In this document: positions 36,986 through 50,113 of the stretch, one piece after another
Layout: each line of letters starts with the position of its first letter
How positions within the stretch are numbered: position 1 is the first letter of the stretch
Assembly (NCBI RefSeq): GCF_036588685.1
Contig: NC_086382.1
Span: 61,150,987-61,214,986 of the forward strand
DNA: 64,000 nucleotides
From: Mytilus trossulus
Lineage: Eukaryota > Mollusca > Bivalvia > Mytilida > Mytilidae
Direction: 5' to 3'
Position numbers and translations under genes: made by a program
The notes under the pieces: model-generated
The model's input: only the letters and a program-made list of their open reading frames with translations
Told to the model about the DNA's origin: nothing
Database searches by the model: none

Positions 36986-38285
36986 CCATACACAATTAAG
37001 GAGGCTCTTTGTGCTCTTTTCTTGTACATTTTTTTTTAAGAAATGAATCGCTAGAGAGTAAGAATAATCATCCCTTTTATGCTTATGTTTTCACCAAATT
37101 CTAAAAAGGGAATAGAAAAAATAATTATGGAAAATCATCTCTGATGATCTATGATGACCTTCACTACAGTTTTTCTTGGAGAACTGTTTTACTCAAAAAT
37201 TATAAAGAGTATAAGTTTAATTGTGTAAAATATTTACAAAACACAATCTTCTTGCAGAAAAATCAAAACTGAAGAGAAAATTCTAATTGTAAAAATGGAA
37301 TGATATAAATATATTGCTTTAACAAATGGGATTGTGTCAATAAAAATAGGCATGGCACATATTGTCTACATGTTAAACAAGCATTGACAAATCATAGCAC
37401 ATTTTAGTCAACAAAGAGCATGGCATGATACTAGGCAAAATCTGCTTGCATGAAACACTGACGGCAGTGATATACTTTCATATATTATATGTTTACAACT
37501 TTGCCTTAAACATTTTTATATCTTTCAGATCATTGCAGGTAGAAAAAAATATCATCAAGCTGAAAACACTTTATGAACCTAGAAAATGTTGGTGTTGAAG
37601 TAAAAAGTAAGCCCCCATTATTCTATCATTGACTTGACAATAGAGAAATAAGTGGAATAAATACCCTTTGAAAAATACTAATTTATTATTATGGTGGTTT
37701 TAGAATAGATTCTAAAGTTTTATAGGTAAATCTATTTTGCATACATCACTTGTGACAAGGAAGTTACTTTTTTCAGGAAAATACAATGTATTCATTAATC
37801 CTGAACTTTTGTTTCAATGAAATATGGTGTACGGTATGCTTTTAAAATCTTTTATCTGGATTCTGAAATTGCCAATTTTAATAAATGAAAATAAGCAACT
37901 AATAATTGTAATTTTTTTTTCCCTTCTGCTCTGAAATATTCCTCTTCAGTTAAAATACATAACTGTGGGTAAAAAGGAATACATTGTACATGATTTATCT
38001 CAAGTCAGACATTAACACTTTTATTACACAACATTACAATCAACACACATACATAAACATAACAACAAGATTAAAACTTGGATATTATCATTTTAGCTCA
38101 AATAGATATCAAACATAAACCCTGAATAAAAAACAGACATTTTTCAGTCACATCTCCTGACTAAAATTGTGCATCTCTAACTGTAATTTGAAACCACAGT
38201 GTAAAATGTTATAGATTGTAAAATGTTTCTAATTTCATTTTCTGTAAACAAAACAAAGAAAGAAGTTTTCCTTTTGATTATAACA
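36986..38285. other. Gene-free AT-rich stretch
   Basis: No exon-like, repeat-family or structural signal that I can support. Confidence 0.5.
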
Positions 38286-38800
38286 AGTATAATATATATC
38301 GTCACTGTTATGCAAAAACCTTGTATCTCAACTTTTTGCAGAAATCTTTTTATCGATTATTTAGAATTAAATATGTATGCTCCACTGAATGAGAAAATAT
38401 CTGATCTTCTAACCAATCATTAACCCGAATTCTGACATGTGACAAATAAGTGTAGTCGGATTGGTGAGACATTTTGTTGTGCGAAAATATCGTATCTCAA
38501 AGAAAAAAAATATGGCACAGCAGCTGAGATAATAACAGGTACAGTTTTGTCAATTTTAGGTTCTGAAAGCTAAAATAGCTTAGAAATAATGAAAAGCTTT
38601 GAAAATACAATTTAGGTGCAGAATTTTTTGCTCGCCTTGGTAATCGATTGGTTAGAAGATCAGATATTTTTGCATATATGGAACATACATATTTAATTCT
38701 AAATAATCGATTAAAAAAAAATCAGTTTTTACTGCCTGGTGTAAAATTATAAAAACCTTAGATACATGGTTTTTGCATCACAGCGACGATATATTACAAA
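38286..38800. mobile_element. Small foldback element
   Basis: Imperfect inverted arms, about 38286-38423 and 38645-38800. Matching blocks include ATATCTGATCTTCTAACCAA, GATTATTTAGAATTAAATAT and GCAAAAACC. They are separated by about 220 bp of unrelated sequence. The arms have diverged by several indels. Non-coding, probably a MITE-type element. Confidence 0.65.
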
Positions 38801-39155
38801 ACAAACTGAATGAAGTTTTCTTTGAAAGGAGTACAGAGTAATGGGTACATGTAGGTGTAAAATATAGGAATTCATTCCATTTTTTCCCAAATGAGTATTA
38901 ATAAATATATTGCTTTAAGCATTATACAGTATACTCAGAGGTACTATTACTAAATTATCAATATTATTTGTTTGCACAAAGACTTTTTTTTTCTAAATAG
39001 ACTTGAAAGTACAAATCCCTGCCCAAAGACTTAAATGGTTGCTCTTTTAGATCATTAATTCTTTTGAAAATTGGAATAACGTGAAGTAAAAGAATTCTTT
39101 TTAAACAAATGTTTCTTTCAAAAATATAACTCAATTTGGTTCCCATTTAAAGAAA

Positions 39156-42100
39156 TCAATATAAATCTATAAACTTCACAAAACGTTCATCTTTGATTTT
39201 TTGTAATAATTCGTCTTTCAATGATGAAGTAATATGGTGCCATGTGTAATTGTCATTGGCTATCTTTGGTACTGCAGAACTCGTCATGGTAACAATAGAG
39301 GTCAGACAAATACCATTGACCTTTGCGTCTGGTTCACCATTATATTCCACAGATAAAAGTCCACAAACTTCTATATATCCACCCTGTACGCCATCTACAT
39401 CTGCTTCCTACAAAAAAGACAAATAGTTCTAGAATAAAAATATTTATGTAATTGAATTTGTATTCTGTGTTCAAGAAAATAAACTAATAAAATAAGAAAA
39501 TGGGGAATGTGTCAAAGAAATAAACAGAATAAATTTCATTGAGAATGAAAAGGGGAAGCTGTTAAAGAGAAAAAAACTCAACCAAAGAGTAGAAACAGCC
39601 AAAGGTCACCAATGGGTCTTCACTACAGCTAGAAAATCCCCCAACCAGTCGTATGAATAAAGACCAATTAACAGCTATAAGGCCAAACAAAATAAATGTG
39701 TGTTAGCTGTCACATGCTGAAAAAAATAGGATGGGTAGTTAGGGAATTTTTATAAACTTTTATCATTTTTTTTTAAATTGAGTCTATGGGAGCAACATTG
39801 TGACTATGACAGTGCTTAATCAAAAATGGCCTAAAAAACTTTAGGGTAGGAGATAAAAATTAGGGTAGATAGGGGTATAGTAAACACACATACTTTTTTA
39901 TTTGGCCTAATCATACATACCTTTAAAATTGAATATACTGATGTTCTAGATGAGGAATCTGCACAACCTATGTAACATGAGGGTATATGTGGTTTAGTCT
40001 TGGTATTTACTAGAAGATAGAGCTCTCGTTCCTGTAAAACACACACGATCACAGGTCTGTGTATAGCTTTCGTATGAGGTACTTGAGTGGGTAAACAATT
40101 CAAATGTCTACTTCTTGGTGGTTTTCCATAATAGGAGTAGCCTATTTCTATCAGTGGAAAGATGTCTTTTGCTCTAAAAAAATATAATGAATTATACTTT
40201 TATGAAATATTTCTAAATTAAAATCAATTGTTTCAATCATGGAACAAAATTATCGTATTTTATTAACAAAACAGGTAGCTGTTGAAAGAATATATATATT
40301 ATGTATGTATAACATAATTACATTTCAGTTACAAAGTCCTGAGTCCTGTTTAGGATGAAAAGGTAGAAATATTGATGTTTACTGATTAACTGAATTATAA
40401 AATATGTATCTGTAAATTTAGAAATGATTGTAATATTTTTAAAAATGAAAAATTGAGACAGTATCCATGGTATCAGGTTATTAATTATATATTTGGTTTA
40501 CATTAGTTGCAATGAATTACCATGATTTCCCAGTGAAATAAAAACAGATAATTTCATATGTGAAATAAAGTCCTCCTATGACTACGTTATACAACAAAAG
40601 GTTACACCAAGATGTTCCTGATGACATCACATTAATACAAATTGTAAATTATAAGTGACAATAAGTTATTGATCCAGCGTAGAAAAAGATAAAGTTCCTT
40701 CCATTTTCTACTTTATACCACAGTCTTCACGCTGAGTGGCAGCCTAGACTAGTAAAATTGCTCTCGGGCCTGTAAAAAGGGCCTGTAAAAATAATATCTA
40801 CAGGCCAACAAAATCTTACTAAAAATTTTCAAAAATTGAGCTCAGGGCCTGTAGATTTAAAGTTTGTCGTGAAGACTGATAATAAGACCATAGTCAATGT
40901 AATAAAAAGAATAACTAATCAGAGAAGCTAAATATCATAATCAAAAAGCTAACTTTCAACTGTTTGTATAGCAAAATAATGCTGTTGGACTTTATTTAAG
41001 GTTCCATACATTTGTATTGAATTAATTGTAAACAAGCATGTGTCCATAGAACATGGATGCCCCAAACACATTATCATTTTTTTTGTTCAGCAGACAGTAA
41101 AATTTCAGGTCAAAACTCTAAATTGGCATTATAATCATATCATAAGGACCATGTGCACTAAGTTTCAAGTTTTATAGGACTTAAACTTCATCAAAAACTA
41201 CCTTGACCAAAAACTTTATCCTGAAGCGTGACAGATGGACAAACATGAAATGACTCACAGACTAGAAAGCATAATGCCCATTAATTGGGCATAAAAGATA
41301 CATACCTTATTTTAAGTGAGCCATCTTTTAAATGTTTTCTGTCTATCCATTCTGCCTGTAATGATTCTTTGTCTTGCAAATCTAATGTTTTTATTTCTCC
41401 ACCTGAAATCAAAATTAATAAAGATAAAACAGTACATAAATAAATTCTAAATGCTATAAGTTTGCAATATATAAATTTTATTTTCTATTTAAAACAGGAA
41501 TATTCATATGAAATATAATATTTTACTCAAATAAGGAAGTATTTTAAATATATTTGTAAACTTGTTTCCTGAGAATTGGTCAAAGTTTACAGATTATCTC
41601 AGGAAACAAGTTTACAAATATATTTATATATCTGACTGACTATGGTTGATAGTTGTCTCATTGATATACCACATCTCTTCAAGCTTTATTTCTAGGAAAT
41701 GCACAACTTATCTGTTAGTTTTTGTCAGTGCATAAACATTAGTGCATAAGGATTTGGTGACAATAAGTTATTGATTCAGCATTGAAAAAAAGTTAAAGAT
41801 CTAAGGTTGATTTGAAAATTTTCAATCACAAGGGGGAAAATGTTGGGATGTGCAACTTAGTTTGTCAGCAGTTCTGGTGTGATTAAGACAATATTCCACT
41901 ACTGAAAAATACTAATTAATTTTAAAACCAAACCTTGATTCTGCTATTGCATTTTTTATTGAAGATAAAATTATAAAATTCAGTCATTGTATTTGACTTG
42001 ATGAACATACTGACATATATAAATTAAAAAAAAGGTTCAAGAACAAAGATCATGTTTATTTTTTGTACCAGTTATATTTCCAGCAAAATTAAATCTCATC

Positions 42101-44192
42101 CACGAGCCTGATCCAAATTCTACAGACAACAGAGTAACTGCTTCAATTTCTAACCCAGCTTCCTCTTTCACTTCTCTCTTTGCAGCTTCCTTAAATAAGA
42201 AAAGATATTCACTACACCATAAAATTCACAAAAGAATCATATAGATTCACTTATAGGGTCTGCATAGGAAATAAACACATTAATTCTAAAATTAGTTGTT
42301 GGCAAGATACAGGTTATTTGCTTCTCATATATTTTAAGATGATTTAATACATGTTCTAACCCCTATCGGAAGGGATTGTACTTGATATTCAGGTGGGAGA
42401 TAGTTTAAGATAAATATACAATGTAAACTTGAACTGAAAAAAAAACATTTAACAGAGCATGTCAACAGCTTATTTGTATATCTTGTCTGTCTTTTTTCAA
42501 AATTTCAAGTTGCTATATACATTTATCTAGAATTTTTTGTTTGTATATATGAAAAGCATGTAAATGAATAAAAATAAGAAAAACATACCACTAAAGATTC
42601 TTTTTTCTCCACTCGACCAGCAGGAAGATACCAGGTTCCATGGCAGGAGTACTTGGCTTCCTGAATCATTAATACTTGACTTGCTTCATTAACAATAACT
42701 GCTGATACAATAAACCCCATATTGTTCTTTGTTACTGGCTTGAACTCTGTAGAAATACATTTTTTTTAAATAATTCTGATTGATTATTTACTATCAGATG
42801 TCAAGGTGTGTAACACAAACATTTAGTTGTGCTCTGCTGTTGTACTAACTATAATATATTTGCTGTTACATGTATTATTGCAAATATAATATATATAGAA
42901 TAGAATAGAATTGAATATCTTTATTTTCCAAATTAGGGCCCCAGGAGGGCATATGATACAGACAATATTATTATAAACATTAACATATGCAATACACACA
43001 TAATAAAAGATATATAACAGTGTTATAAAAATAATAAAATAAAATAATATACCACAGAAAATACACTCAAAATAGTAGCAATGTATTATTATTCAATGAA
43101 TACTATGTTGAAATTGACTCAAGTGCACCCGGTAAGTGTATCTTCACTTTAAAAAGACAAACATGAGGCATTAGTAGTTTGTGCGGAGAAATGTCAATAT
43201 AAAAAAAAAAAAAAAAATACAATACAAAAAGAACCCAATAAAAAACAAAGCAATTAAGCACTCCCACATTTGACTATGAGGTATACTGCAAATAACAAAG
43301 TATATTTAATAAAGGATATTTAATATGACTTATCTGCAGAAAGCACCAAGAGTCGGTGCTTAAAGGGGAGTCCCTACTTGTACTTTATGCAGATGAGTCA
43401 AGCTCCTTAATTATTGAAAATATATATATGTTATACAAAGATCATGCATACAAGACACACAAATTGAAATTCCTAAAGTTAAAATGACATTTTTAATGAG
43501 TAAATAAACCTCTGTATTATATATCTCTAAAATCAAATTTAGTCTTTATTACAGTTTGTACTAATAAAAGCAGTATTCTGTTTCATTCAGAATAGTTTTT
43601 CCGGTAATTCAAATCAGTTCTCATGCATGTCATGTTAAAGTTGAGGTTTTGGGAGTTCTCAGGAAATTATTATACATGTACCTCACTTGAACAGTTGCAT
43701 TTTTGCAAGACTGCACATGTTAGTGTTAAATGCACCTTATTGCTATTTGAAAATCTGTCGTGGTAGACCTCAGAATCTGCACAGCTTGAACTATAAGTCT
43801 AATATTGATGTTATTTTATTTATAGTGACTTCAAATGCATGTTTTGTGTTATGAAATCAAAATTTTACAGGAACCTCAATGTAATGTGACAAACAGAGAT
43901 AAGGACTTTAAAGTGTAAAATGTTTGGTTTGTCAATGGGTTATATACATTACATGGGATATGAGTGTCTGTTTGCGATGCACCAACACATATATGTCTAG
44001 AAATGTGTCCTTAAATCATCATATCAGAATTTGTAACTCCTACATGAGAATGGTTACACTGGTGACAATTTATTGTTTTCTCTGGTATACAATGATTATC
44101 TACTTACTTGATTTATCAAGCCCTGTGTCAACATCTGATAGAGGTAAAACCTCTCCAGCCAAAAGCTTCCTCACATCGTCTTCAATTTCCAT
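39156..44192 (-). CDS. NUDT18: NUDT18-like Nudix hydrolase (about 321 aa, 6 exons)
   Basis: Family role: hydrolysis of oxidised nucleoside diphosphates such as 8-oxo-dGDP, keeping damaged nucleotides out of DNA and RNA. Exons with GT-AG borders and agreeing phases: 44108-44192, 42589-42746, 42069-42189, 41306-41402, 39921-40173, 39156-39407. Exon 2 gives [20 protein letters not shown] and [11 protein letters not shown]. The Nudix box GX5EX7REUXEEXGU is split across the exon 2/3 junction (GRVEKKE... then REVKEEAGL) and all key Glu residues are present. Exon 4 has ESLQAEW and exon 6 has [11 protein letters not shown] near the C-terminus, both matching the NUDT18 pattern as I remember it. Human NUDT18 is close to this length (323 aa). 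The start ATG at 44192 gives a short acidic N-terminus; no targeting signal is apparent. No operon-like coupling to hexokinase is implied. Confidence 0.93.
40721..40878. mobile_element. 158-bp MITE in NUDT18 intron 4
   Basis: Inverted ends CAGTCTTCACG (40721-40731) and CGTGAAGACTG (40868-40878), with internal direct and inverted copies of GGGCCTGTA. The CAG termini recall hAT elements, but the flanks (TTATACCA and ATAATAAG) do not form an 8-bp duplication. Confidence 0.6.
41033..41298 (+). repeat. Dispersed mollusc repeat next to the NUDT18 exon 4 donor
   Basis: Starts near ACAAGCATGTGTCCATAG and ends near AATGCCCATTAATTGGGCAT. The middle has CCATGTGCACTAAGTTTCAA and CTACCTTGACCAAAAAC. I recall it as a common mussel repeat. 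Its right end lies only a few bases from the exon 4 donor (GT at 41305-41304 on the minus strand). Confidence 0.6.
42747..44107. other. NUDT18 intron 1
   Basis: No further exon seen. 42897-42960 (GAATATCTTTATTTTCCAAA, then GGGCCCCAGGAGGGC) and 43330-43380 (GAGTCGGTGCTTAAAGGGGA) look like fragments of a dispersed repeat. There is a 17-bp-class A run near 43200. The rest is AT-rich. Confidence 0.45.
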
Positions 44193-44822
44193 GACATTAA
44201 AATTACAAAACAACCTGCTTCTACTTGTATAATTTGAACTCTATTGTCGACATGTTAGCCTAATGTTTAATTCTAAAAGACATTATCAAATGCTGCAAAT
44301 AAGCATAATCATGTTACACAGAGTTTTCAGTTGCGAAGTAAATTTTTTACCGGATGTAAAGCTGTACAAATAATATGAAAAACGGAACGGACTGGAAAAG
44401 AATTGAATTCCGTGCCTTCGTATCATTTTTTTTAAAGCAAACTCCAAATAGATTATACTAGAATCACTATTATACAACGATGACAACTAAAAATTGTTTC
44501 GCTGCGAATAATAAAAATCAAGACAAAAACATTTAATACTATAGGGTTATTGCGTGAACATTCCCCAATATTCATGCAATAACCAATTATAGCAATATAC
44601 CACAGGTGCTTGAGGACAGGATCCTGTATGAGCCCCATATAGTCCCCCCCTTTTTTTATTCATAAATCTCAGATTTTTCGATATATATAACTTATTTGTA
44701 CCATATATATACTAATATACCATATTTATACTCTAAATATGCATGTTTACTATCAACGTGAATCTCGACTATAGAGCGCTTCACATTTTTCATGGTTTTC
44801 TAAGATTCAAAATGTATTATAA

Positions 44823-44974
44823 GAAATGATTGTTATATTTTTTCTGTCTAAGAAAATTAAAGATCAGAAAAATGTGGTGCACACTGTCAATAACCCGCTA
44901 CGCACTGTTCAGAGTGCACCACATTTTTATGTTATTTCTTCATAGACAGAAAAAATATCGCAGTCATTCCTTAA
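44823..44974. repeat. Long hairpin upstream of NUDT18 (first)
   Basis: Imperfect inverted arms at about 44823-44886 and 44915-44974, with GTGGTGCAC paired to GTGCACCAC and TATTTTTTCTGTCTA paired to TAGACAGAAAAAATA. The loop is about 28 bp. It could be a MITE core. Confidence 0.7.
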
Positions 44975-45073
44975 ATAATATTTGAAAGTAAAAACTGGTT
45001 TAAACTAAGATTTAAACATTGATGACGTCATGAATTTTGAAGATTTATTGCACTAGTGCAATATTATACAATT

Positions 45074-45208
45074 ACTGTCTTTTGGTGAGGTAAATGTGTG
45101 GTTTTATTGACTTTTGAAAAACTGATATTCACTTAGGCCAACGACCGAAGTGAATATCAGTTTTTCAAAAGTCAATAAAACCACATATTTACCGAAACAA
45201 AAGACAGT
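45074..45208. repeat. Near-perfect 60-bp-arm hairpin upstream of NUDT18 (second)
   Basis: Arms 45074-45134 and 45149-45208 are complementary with very few mismatches (core TGACTTTTGAAAAACTGATA), separated by a 14-bp loop (AGGCCAACGACCG region). The little divergence between the arms points to recent origin or gene conversion. An open frame starting at 45150 is just the hairpin arm. Confidence 0.85.
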
Positions 45209-45931
45209 AAATGTTTTATTCCATATTTCGAGAGAAATTAATGTAATGGGAAATATTTACCAAAACCAATTGTACATCAAACGTTTTTTTACCAAAATTA
45301 TACACGTAAAAGCACGCGACGTTTTGCGCGGTGAATATCCTTTTTCCGCAGGTGAATATGCTTATTTATTCAAAATCCCATTCATATAGAAAAACCTACT
45401 AATATTTTATCAATATGGAATAAAAGAATTTATTGCACGCTAACTTTTAGTTACGTTCTGTGGGAAATATTATCATTGCTATACAATACATTGTTTTATA
45501 GATCAAATTTATTCGTTCATTGAGTGTGACTGTCAATGTATGTTGTGTGTTTTGTTGTATTTTAGTATCGATGGATACAATAATATGAATATATAACAAA
45601 GCACGTAATTTAATACTGAACTCAACTGTAAAAGGAAAATACATTTTTTCAGTAGAAATAAACATTTGCTTATTTGATTTTAAATTCATGTGCGAAAAGT
45701 CCAACACATGGCCCAGACAAAACCCTTCCGAGAAATAGGTGCCACCCTAACTAGGCTTGACTATGAAGGTGTGTGTGTGTGATGAGGAAGAGTTTGATAG
45801 TGATGTCTACTGGGAATGTTTGATACGTCACTATGCAGTAACAGCATATCATCCAACGTGTACATGTCGCATCGGCAGCACCAATGATCAGACCTCAGTT
45901 GTTGATACAAAACTTAGGTATTGTCTGTTAA

Positions 45932-46141
45932 TAATCATCCCTTCGTAAATTTTACGGACGCCATCACGAGTCGGTTGACCGTTATGGAATAACCGTTTCA
46001 CAAATGATATCGGATATGTTCCTTACGTCGTAACTACAATCCCCTTCCCTTTCATGAATGTGACCTACCGAATTAGACTATTTACTGGATTTGTAATCAC
46101 ATATAAGCAACACGACGGGTGCAACATGTGGAGCAGGATCT
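45932..46141 (+). mobile_element. 3' fragment of the Penelope-type RT element
   Basis: Nearly identical to the last codons and first 3' non-coding bases of the copies at 48070 and 60476 (ATCATCCCTTCGTAAATTTT through to GTGGAGCAGGATCT). It encodes the end of the RT frame (RHHESVDRYGITVSQMI) and stops at the same TAA. Only 210 bp are present. It lies at the decayed 3' end of the neighbouring minus-strand gene. Confidence 0.8.
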
Positions 46142-47794
46142 ACATGGCTGTGTACATAATGTATATACAACTCGTCTAAACATAAAAGCTGCACTTCCCT
46201 CTGCAGAAACATTATACAGTCCTTTTAAACAATATCTTTTGGATGCAGAGCAAGCATTCAAAATTCTAAATAGTGATGATCTGCTGAATGGTTGCGAGTC
46301 AGTTTCATCACAATGACTGAGATATAGTTCAACAAGTGTAGAATGCATTGTTGTTCTAACAATATCTGGAATTACAAGTTTTACCCATTGTCAAGATTCA
46401 ACTCCCTAGATTTACAAGCCACTAGTTGAATGAATGATGGGTCAGTTAAAACATTTACTGCATGCGCCAACTTTGACTTATCCATTCTTTGTCGCTTATC
46501 TTGAGTGTAAACTAGATCTTCTTCTGATCCTCTTCCATACAGCACTGCATATTGTCTTGCTTGATCAATTCGATATACTGTGATACCAGGTATCATTTCC
46601 TAAAGATTACGTTTGGAATGTTTATTAACAACAATTGAAAGGATTTTACCTTAAATCCTGAATCTGTTGATTCATTGTACAGACGGACAATTGTGCTGAC
46701 GATGTCCTCCGATGATGAGGTTTCCGCTGTACTGTTTTGCCATTGCTCATTGCATCTAACAGAATGTCACCTTGACCAGGAGCTATTGTATCCAAAGTGT
46801 AGAGATCAATTTTCCAGCTTTGTGCTTGATATATATTTTGGTCCTATCAGCAGATTCATTAAACGGTGTTGATAACTTTGACTGCAATGGTCTAACTGCA
46901 GATTACAATGCTGTGTTAAGAAGCTCAAAGTTTCGCTCTGGTAGTGTTGAACTATCGTAACTCCAGCTTGATCCTTGGGTTGTCTCTATTGTGAATTCTT
47001 GAGAAGACTCTTGTCTGGGTTCTTCAGAGGACTTGTAGTCATTCAGTTGGGAATTCTGCAAAAAACAAGAACAATGGAATACTGTTACCTACATATTTGT
47101 TTTTCAAAGTTTTCAATTTTATAAAGTTTTCCTTTACATGACATGCATTTTGGATACAATGTTTTAACAGAGACAACTTAAAATGATGGAAATATGCAAA
47201 ATTATAATTCCACTATAGAAATATAACATATCGATATAAAATAACAGATGGTTACCAAAAAAAAAAAAATAGCCTGCCTGCCGGGTATTTAAAATTTCCC
47301 CATGTATGGGGAAACCAACAATTAATTTTCCATGGCTTTACTAAAAGTTTTAAAGTTATAAATATGAATCTGTTCCAAATTCTCTTAAACATTTCCCATT
47401 TATACCAAGTTTTTGATAGGTTAAATACAATATTTAGATGATATTACCTCTACTTCTGTATCAATAACTGGCAAGTGTATCCTGTTTCTAAATTGGTATG
47501 GTTGGTCAACTTCCTAAAAAAGAAAAAGATCTTAAAAAATTGACTTTTTATAAGCCAAATTAGTACCTCTTGCGACATAATAGCATCAATAATGATGGAA
47601 CCATTTTCATTGGCTAATGGATTGCTATGCCAACATCATTTATTGGATAATAAATCATGCTTTGATTTCATTAAGTTGGTAAGTTGTCCAAAAAAATTGC
47701 ATGTTTAATACTACTGATATATTTTCACTGTGTGTACTTCCTGTGTTTTTCTTTTCATCTCTGACAAGGCATGCGCATATGGGGACAATTGCGA

Positions 47795-50113
47795 ACAAAC
47801 AAAAGAGGGACGAAAGATACCAAAGGGACAGTCAAACTCATAAATCTAAAACAAACTGACAACGCCATGGCTAAAAATGAAAAAGACAAACAGAAAACAA
47901 TAGTACACATGACACAACATAGAAAACTAAAGCATAAACAACACGAACCCCACCAAAAACTAGGGGTGATCTCAGGTGCTCCGGAAGGGTAAGCAGATCC
48001 TGCTCCACATGCATCCGGTAAATAGTCTAATTCGGTAGGTCAAATTCATGAAAGGGAAGGGGATTGTAGTTACGACGTAAGGAACATATCCGATATCATT
48101 TGTGAAACGGTTATTCCATAACGGTCAACCAACTCGTGATGGCGTCCGTAAAATTTACAAAGGGATGATTTCAACTTCACCATTTGGAACTCTTGGTTTA
48201 ATAGCTTCCTTATGAGCAGTAACCCTCTATCAAGAAAATCATGATAGGAAATGCAAGCACGGGAATATCGTATCAATTGGGAGATATATACCCCGTATGC
48301 AGGGGCTGCTGGAATGTTGATACTTAGAAATGGAAAGTTCACAATTGGAAAGCTGAAATCATCTCTTTTGTCGTAAAGTGTTGTCTTCAACCGACCCTCA
48401 TTGTCAATTTCTAGATGTAAGTCAAGATATGAAGCCGACTTGACTGTATCTGTAGTATCCTTTATCTCCAATTCGATGGGATAGATGCGATCCACATAGT
48501 CACCAGATTTTGAATTGTTTAGTGAAAGAACGTCATCTATATAGCGGAAAGTAGAGTTAAAGGATATTGTTAACTTCTTATCTTTCTTCATTAGAAGTTC
48601 CTGCATGAAGTCAGCCTCATAATAATAAAGAAACAAATCAGTAAGTAGAGGGGCACAGTTTGTTCCCATTGGGATGCCGACAGTCTGTTGAAAAACACGT
48701 CCTCCGAACGTAACAAATATGTTGTCAATCAAGAAATCAAGCATCTTGATAATATCGGTTTCAGAGAATTATTTGTTTGAATCAGAGTGATTCTTTACAA
48801 CGTAGGATTTATCCCTCCCTAAGACGAGATACTTGTATCTACGTTGGCCATTCTTTTTTATGAAGCAAAGTTATACCAACTCTTTTAATTTGTCTTTTAG
48901 TTTGGAATGTGGAATACTTGTGTAAAGAGTAGAAAAGTCAAATGTTTTAATACTGTTACAAGATGAAAGAGAGTTAGATTGTATGTACTCTAAAAGATCT
49001 TTGGAATTTTTAAGTATCCACGTCTGATTAACGCCACCTCCAGAATAGGCAGTTTCACAATAACTTTGAAGCCCGTTTTTGATTGCTGATAAAATAGATG
49101 TTAATAATTTAGAAAAGGGTTTCGTGGAGCACTTGGAAGACCCAGCAATATACCGTTGTTTGTAAGGACACTTGTGTAGTTTAGGTATCCAATACAGTGA
49201 TGGAAGATCCAGTTCTTCATCTTTGGTTAAAAAGGAACAAAGAACAGACCTATGATTATCCAGGATTTCCTCTTTGGTAAGTGTCGTGAGGGTATATGTT
49301 GAGTTTCCAAGTGAATTGTCTATACCTAATTCGTTTATCAAGCAATTAATGTAATGACTTTTACAGACAAAAACGATGTTATTTGGGGCTTTGTCTGCGG
49401 GGACAACAACATATTTATCATGGAGGTCGGATAGGTGTTTAGCAACATTTTGGTCTTTGAAGATTGGCGTAGCATGGGCATTAATGGACCCATTCAGTTT
49501 CTTAATCCTGATTTGTATTAACGACCTCACTGCCTTAATCCATTCGGATAAAGTGTCTACGTCTTCCTTCTCGCGCTTAGCCCATTGTCTGGCATAATCC
49601 TCGACTGAATCCATCAAAATTTTAAAGTTGTATTTCCAATTGATGGATTTAGGCTCATGATATTTCGGACCTTTCGATAACACGTTTCGTACAAACTGAC
49701 TCAGCATTTGTGTGTATCTGCCTATAAAGTCGAGAGTGTTTTGGTCATTGACATGTCCTTGTCTCATAAAACCTTTTATTTAAGAATTATATATTTAAAT
49801 AGTTTATTGTGTCCTCGGGTGTGGTTGATCTTTTTATGTTTTGGGAGCATCCATTGCTACACGTGACAAGTATATGTAGCTGCCTGTAAGTGTGTAATTC
49901 CTGCTCTATTGAAGTACATGTGGTTAACGCCGGATTTCTTTTTGTATTACATTTTGCCGGCCTGGAAGTGAGTCGGTGATGTCTTTTTGTCATTGACCAA
50001 TATCTGGGCTTTTTTTCATATTGACCATGTAAAATGTTGTATTTTTTTTTACTTTTACGTGATGTGATTATGTAACTTTGATGATGAGTCAGTGATAACT
50101 TATTTTTGTACAA
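47795..50113 (-). mobile_element. Penelope-type reverse transcriptase element, near complete
   Basis: One minus-strand frame from ATG 49767 to TAA 48070 (566 codons with the stop) is interrupted only by TAA at 48873-48871 and TAA at 48771-48769, both in the same frame. RT motifs in order: LPSLYWIPKLHK, FDFSTLYTSIPH (motif A), GIPMGTNCAPLLTDLF (motif B), FRYIDDVLS (catalytic YIDD, motif C), SYLDLHLEI. The 3' non-coding tail reaches about 47795 (CTTTCGTCCCTCT). 49787-50113 is an open leader in another frame. No GIY-YIG endonuclease is seen. RTs of this type (IPKLHK, YIDD) resemble Penelope-like elements; the subclass is inferred. Near-identity with the copy at 60359-61132 suggests recent activity. 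Confidence 0.75.
48070..49767 (-). pseudogene. RT open reading frame with two stop codons
   Basis: Coding part of the element above, interrupted by two TAA codons in an otherwise uninterrupted frame. Both stops fall between motif A (TLYTSIPH) and motif B, in a stretch with KKNGQRRYKYLVLGRDKSYV. One or both could be read differently in an active copy, but as written the frame cannot make a full RT. The C-terminal 68 residues match the 60395-60601 copy with two differences. Confidence 0.8.

Larger units (their letters stand above)
44193..45931. other. Region upstream of NUDT18, rich in hairpins
   Basis: Should include the NUDT18 promoter. It is dominated by palindromic DNA: the two hairpins listed next and a smaller one around 44545-44590 (GGGTTATTGCGTGAA against TTCATGCAATAACC). 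A core promoter cannot be pinpointed. A short GT-run lies at 45770-45780. Confidence 0.5.

Noticed and set aside
45150-45389. 79-codon frame upstream of NUDT18
   Set aside because: Its first third is one arm of a hairpin; no family resemblance.
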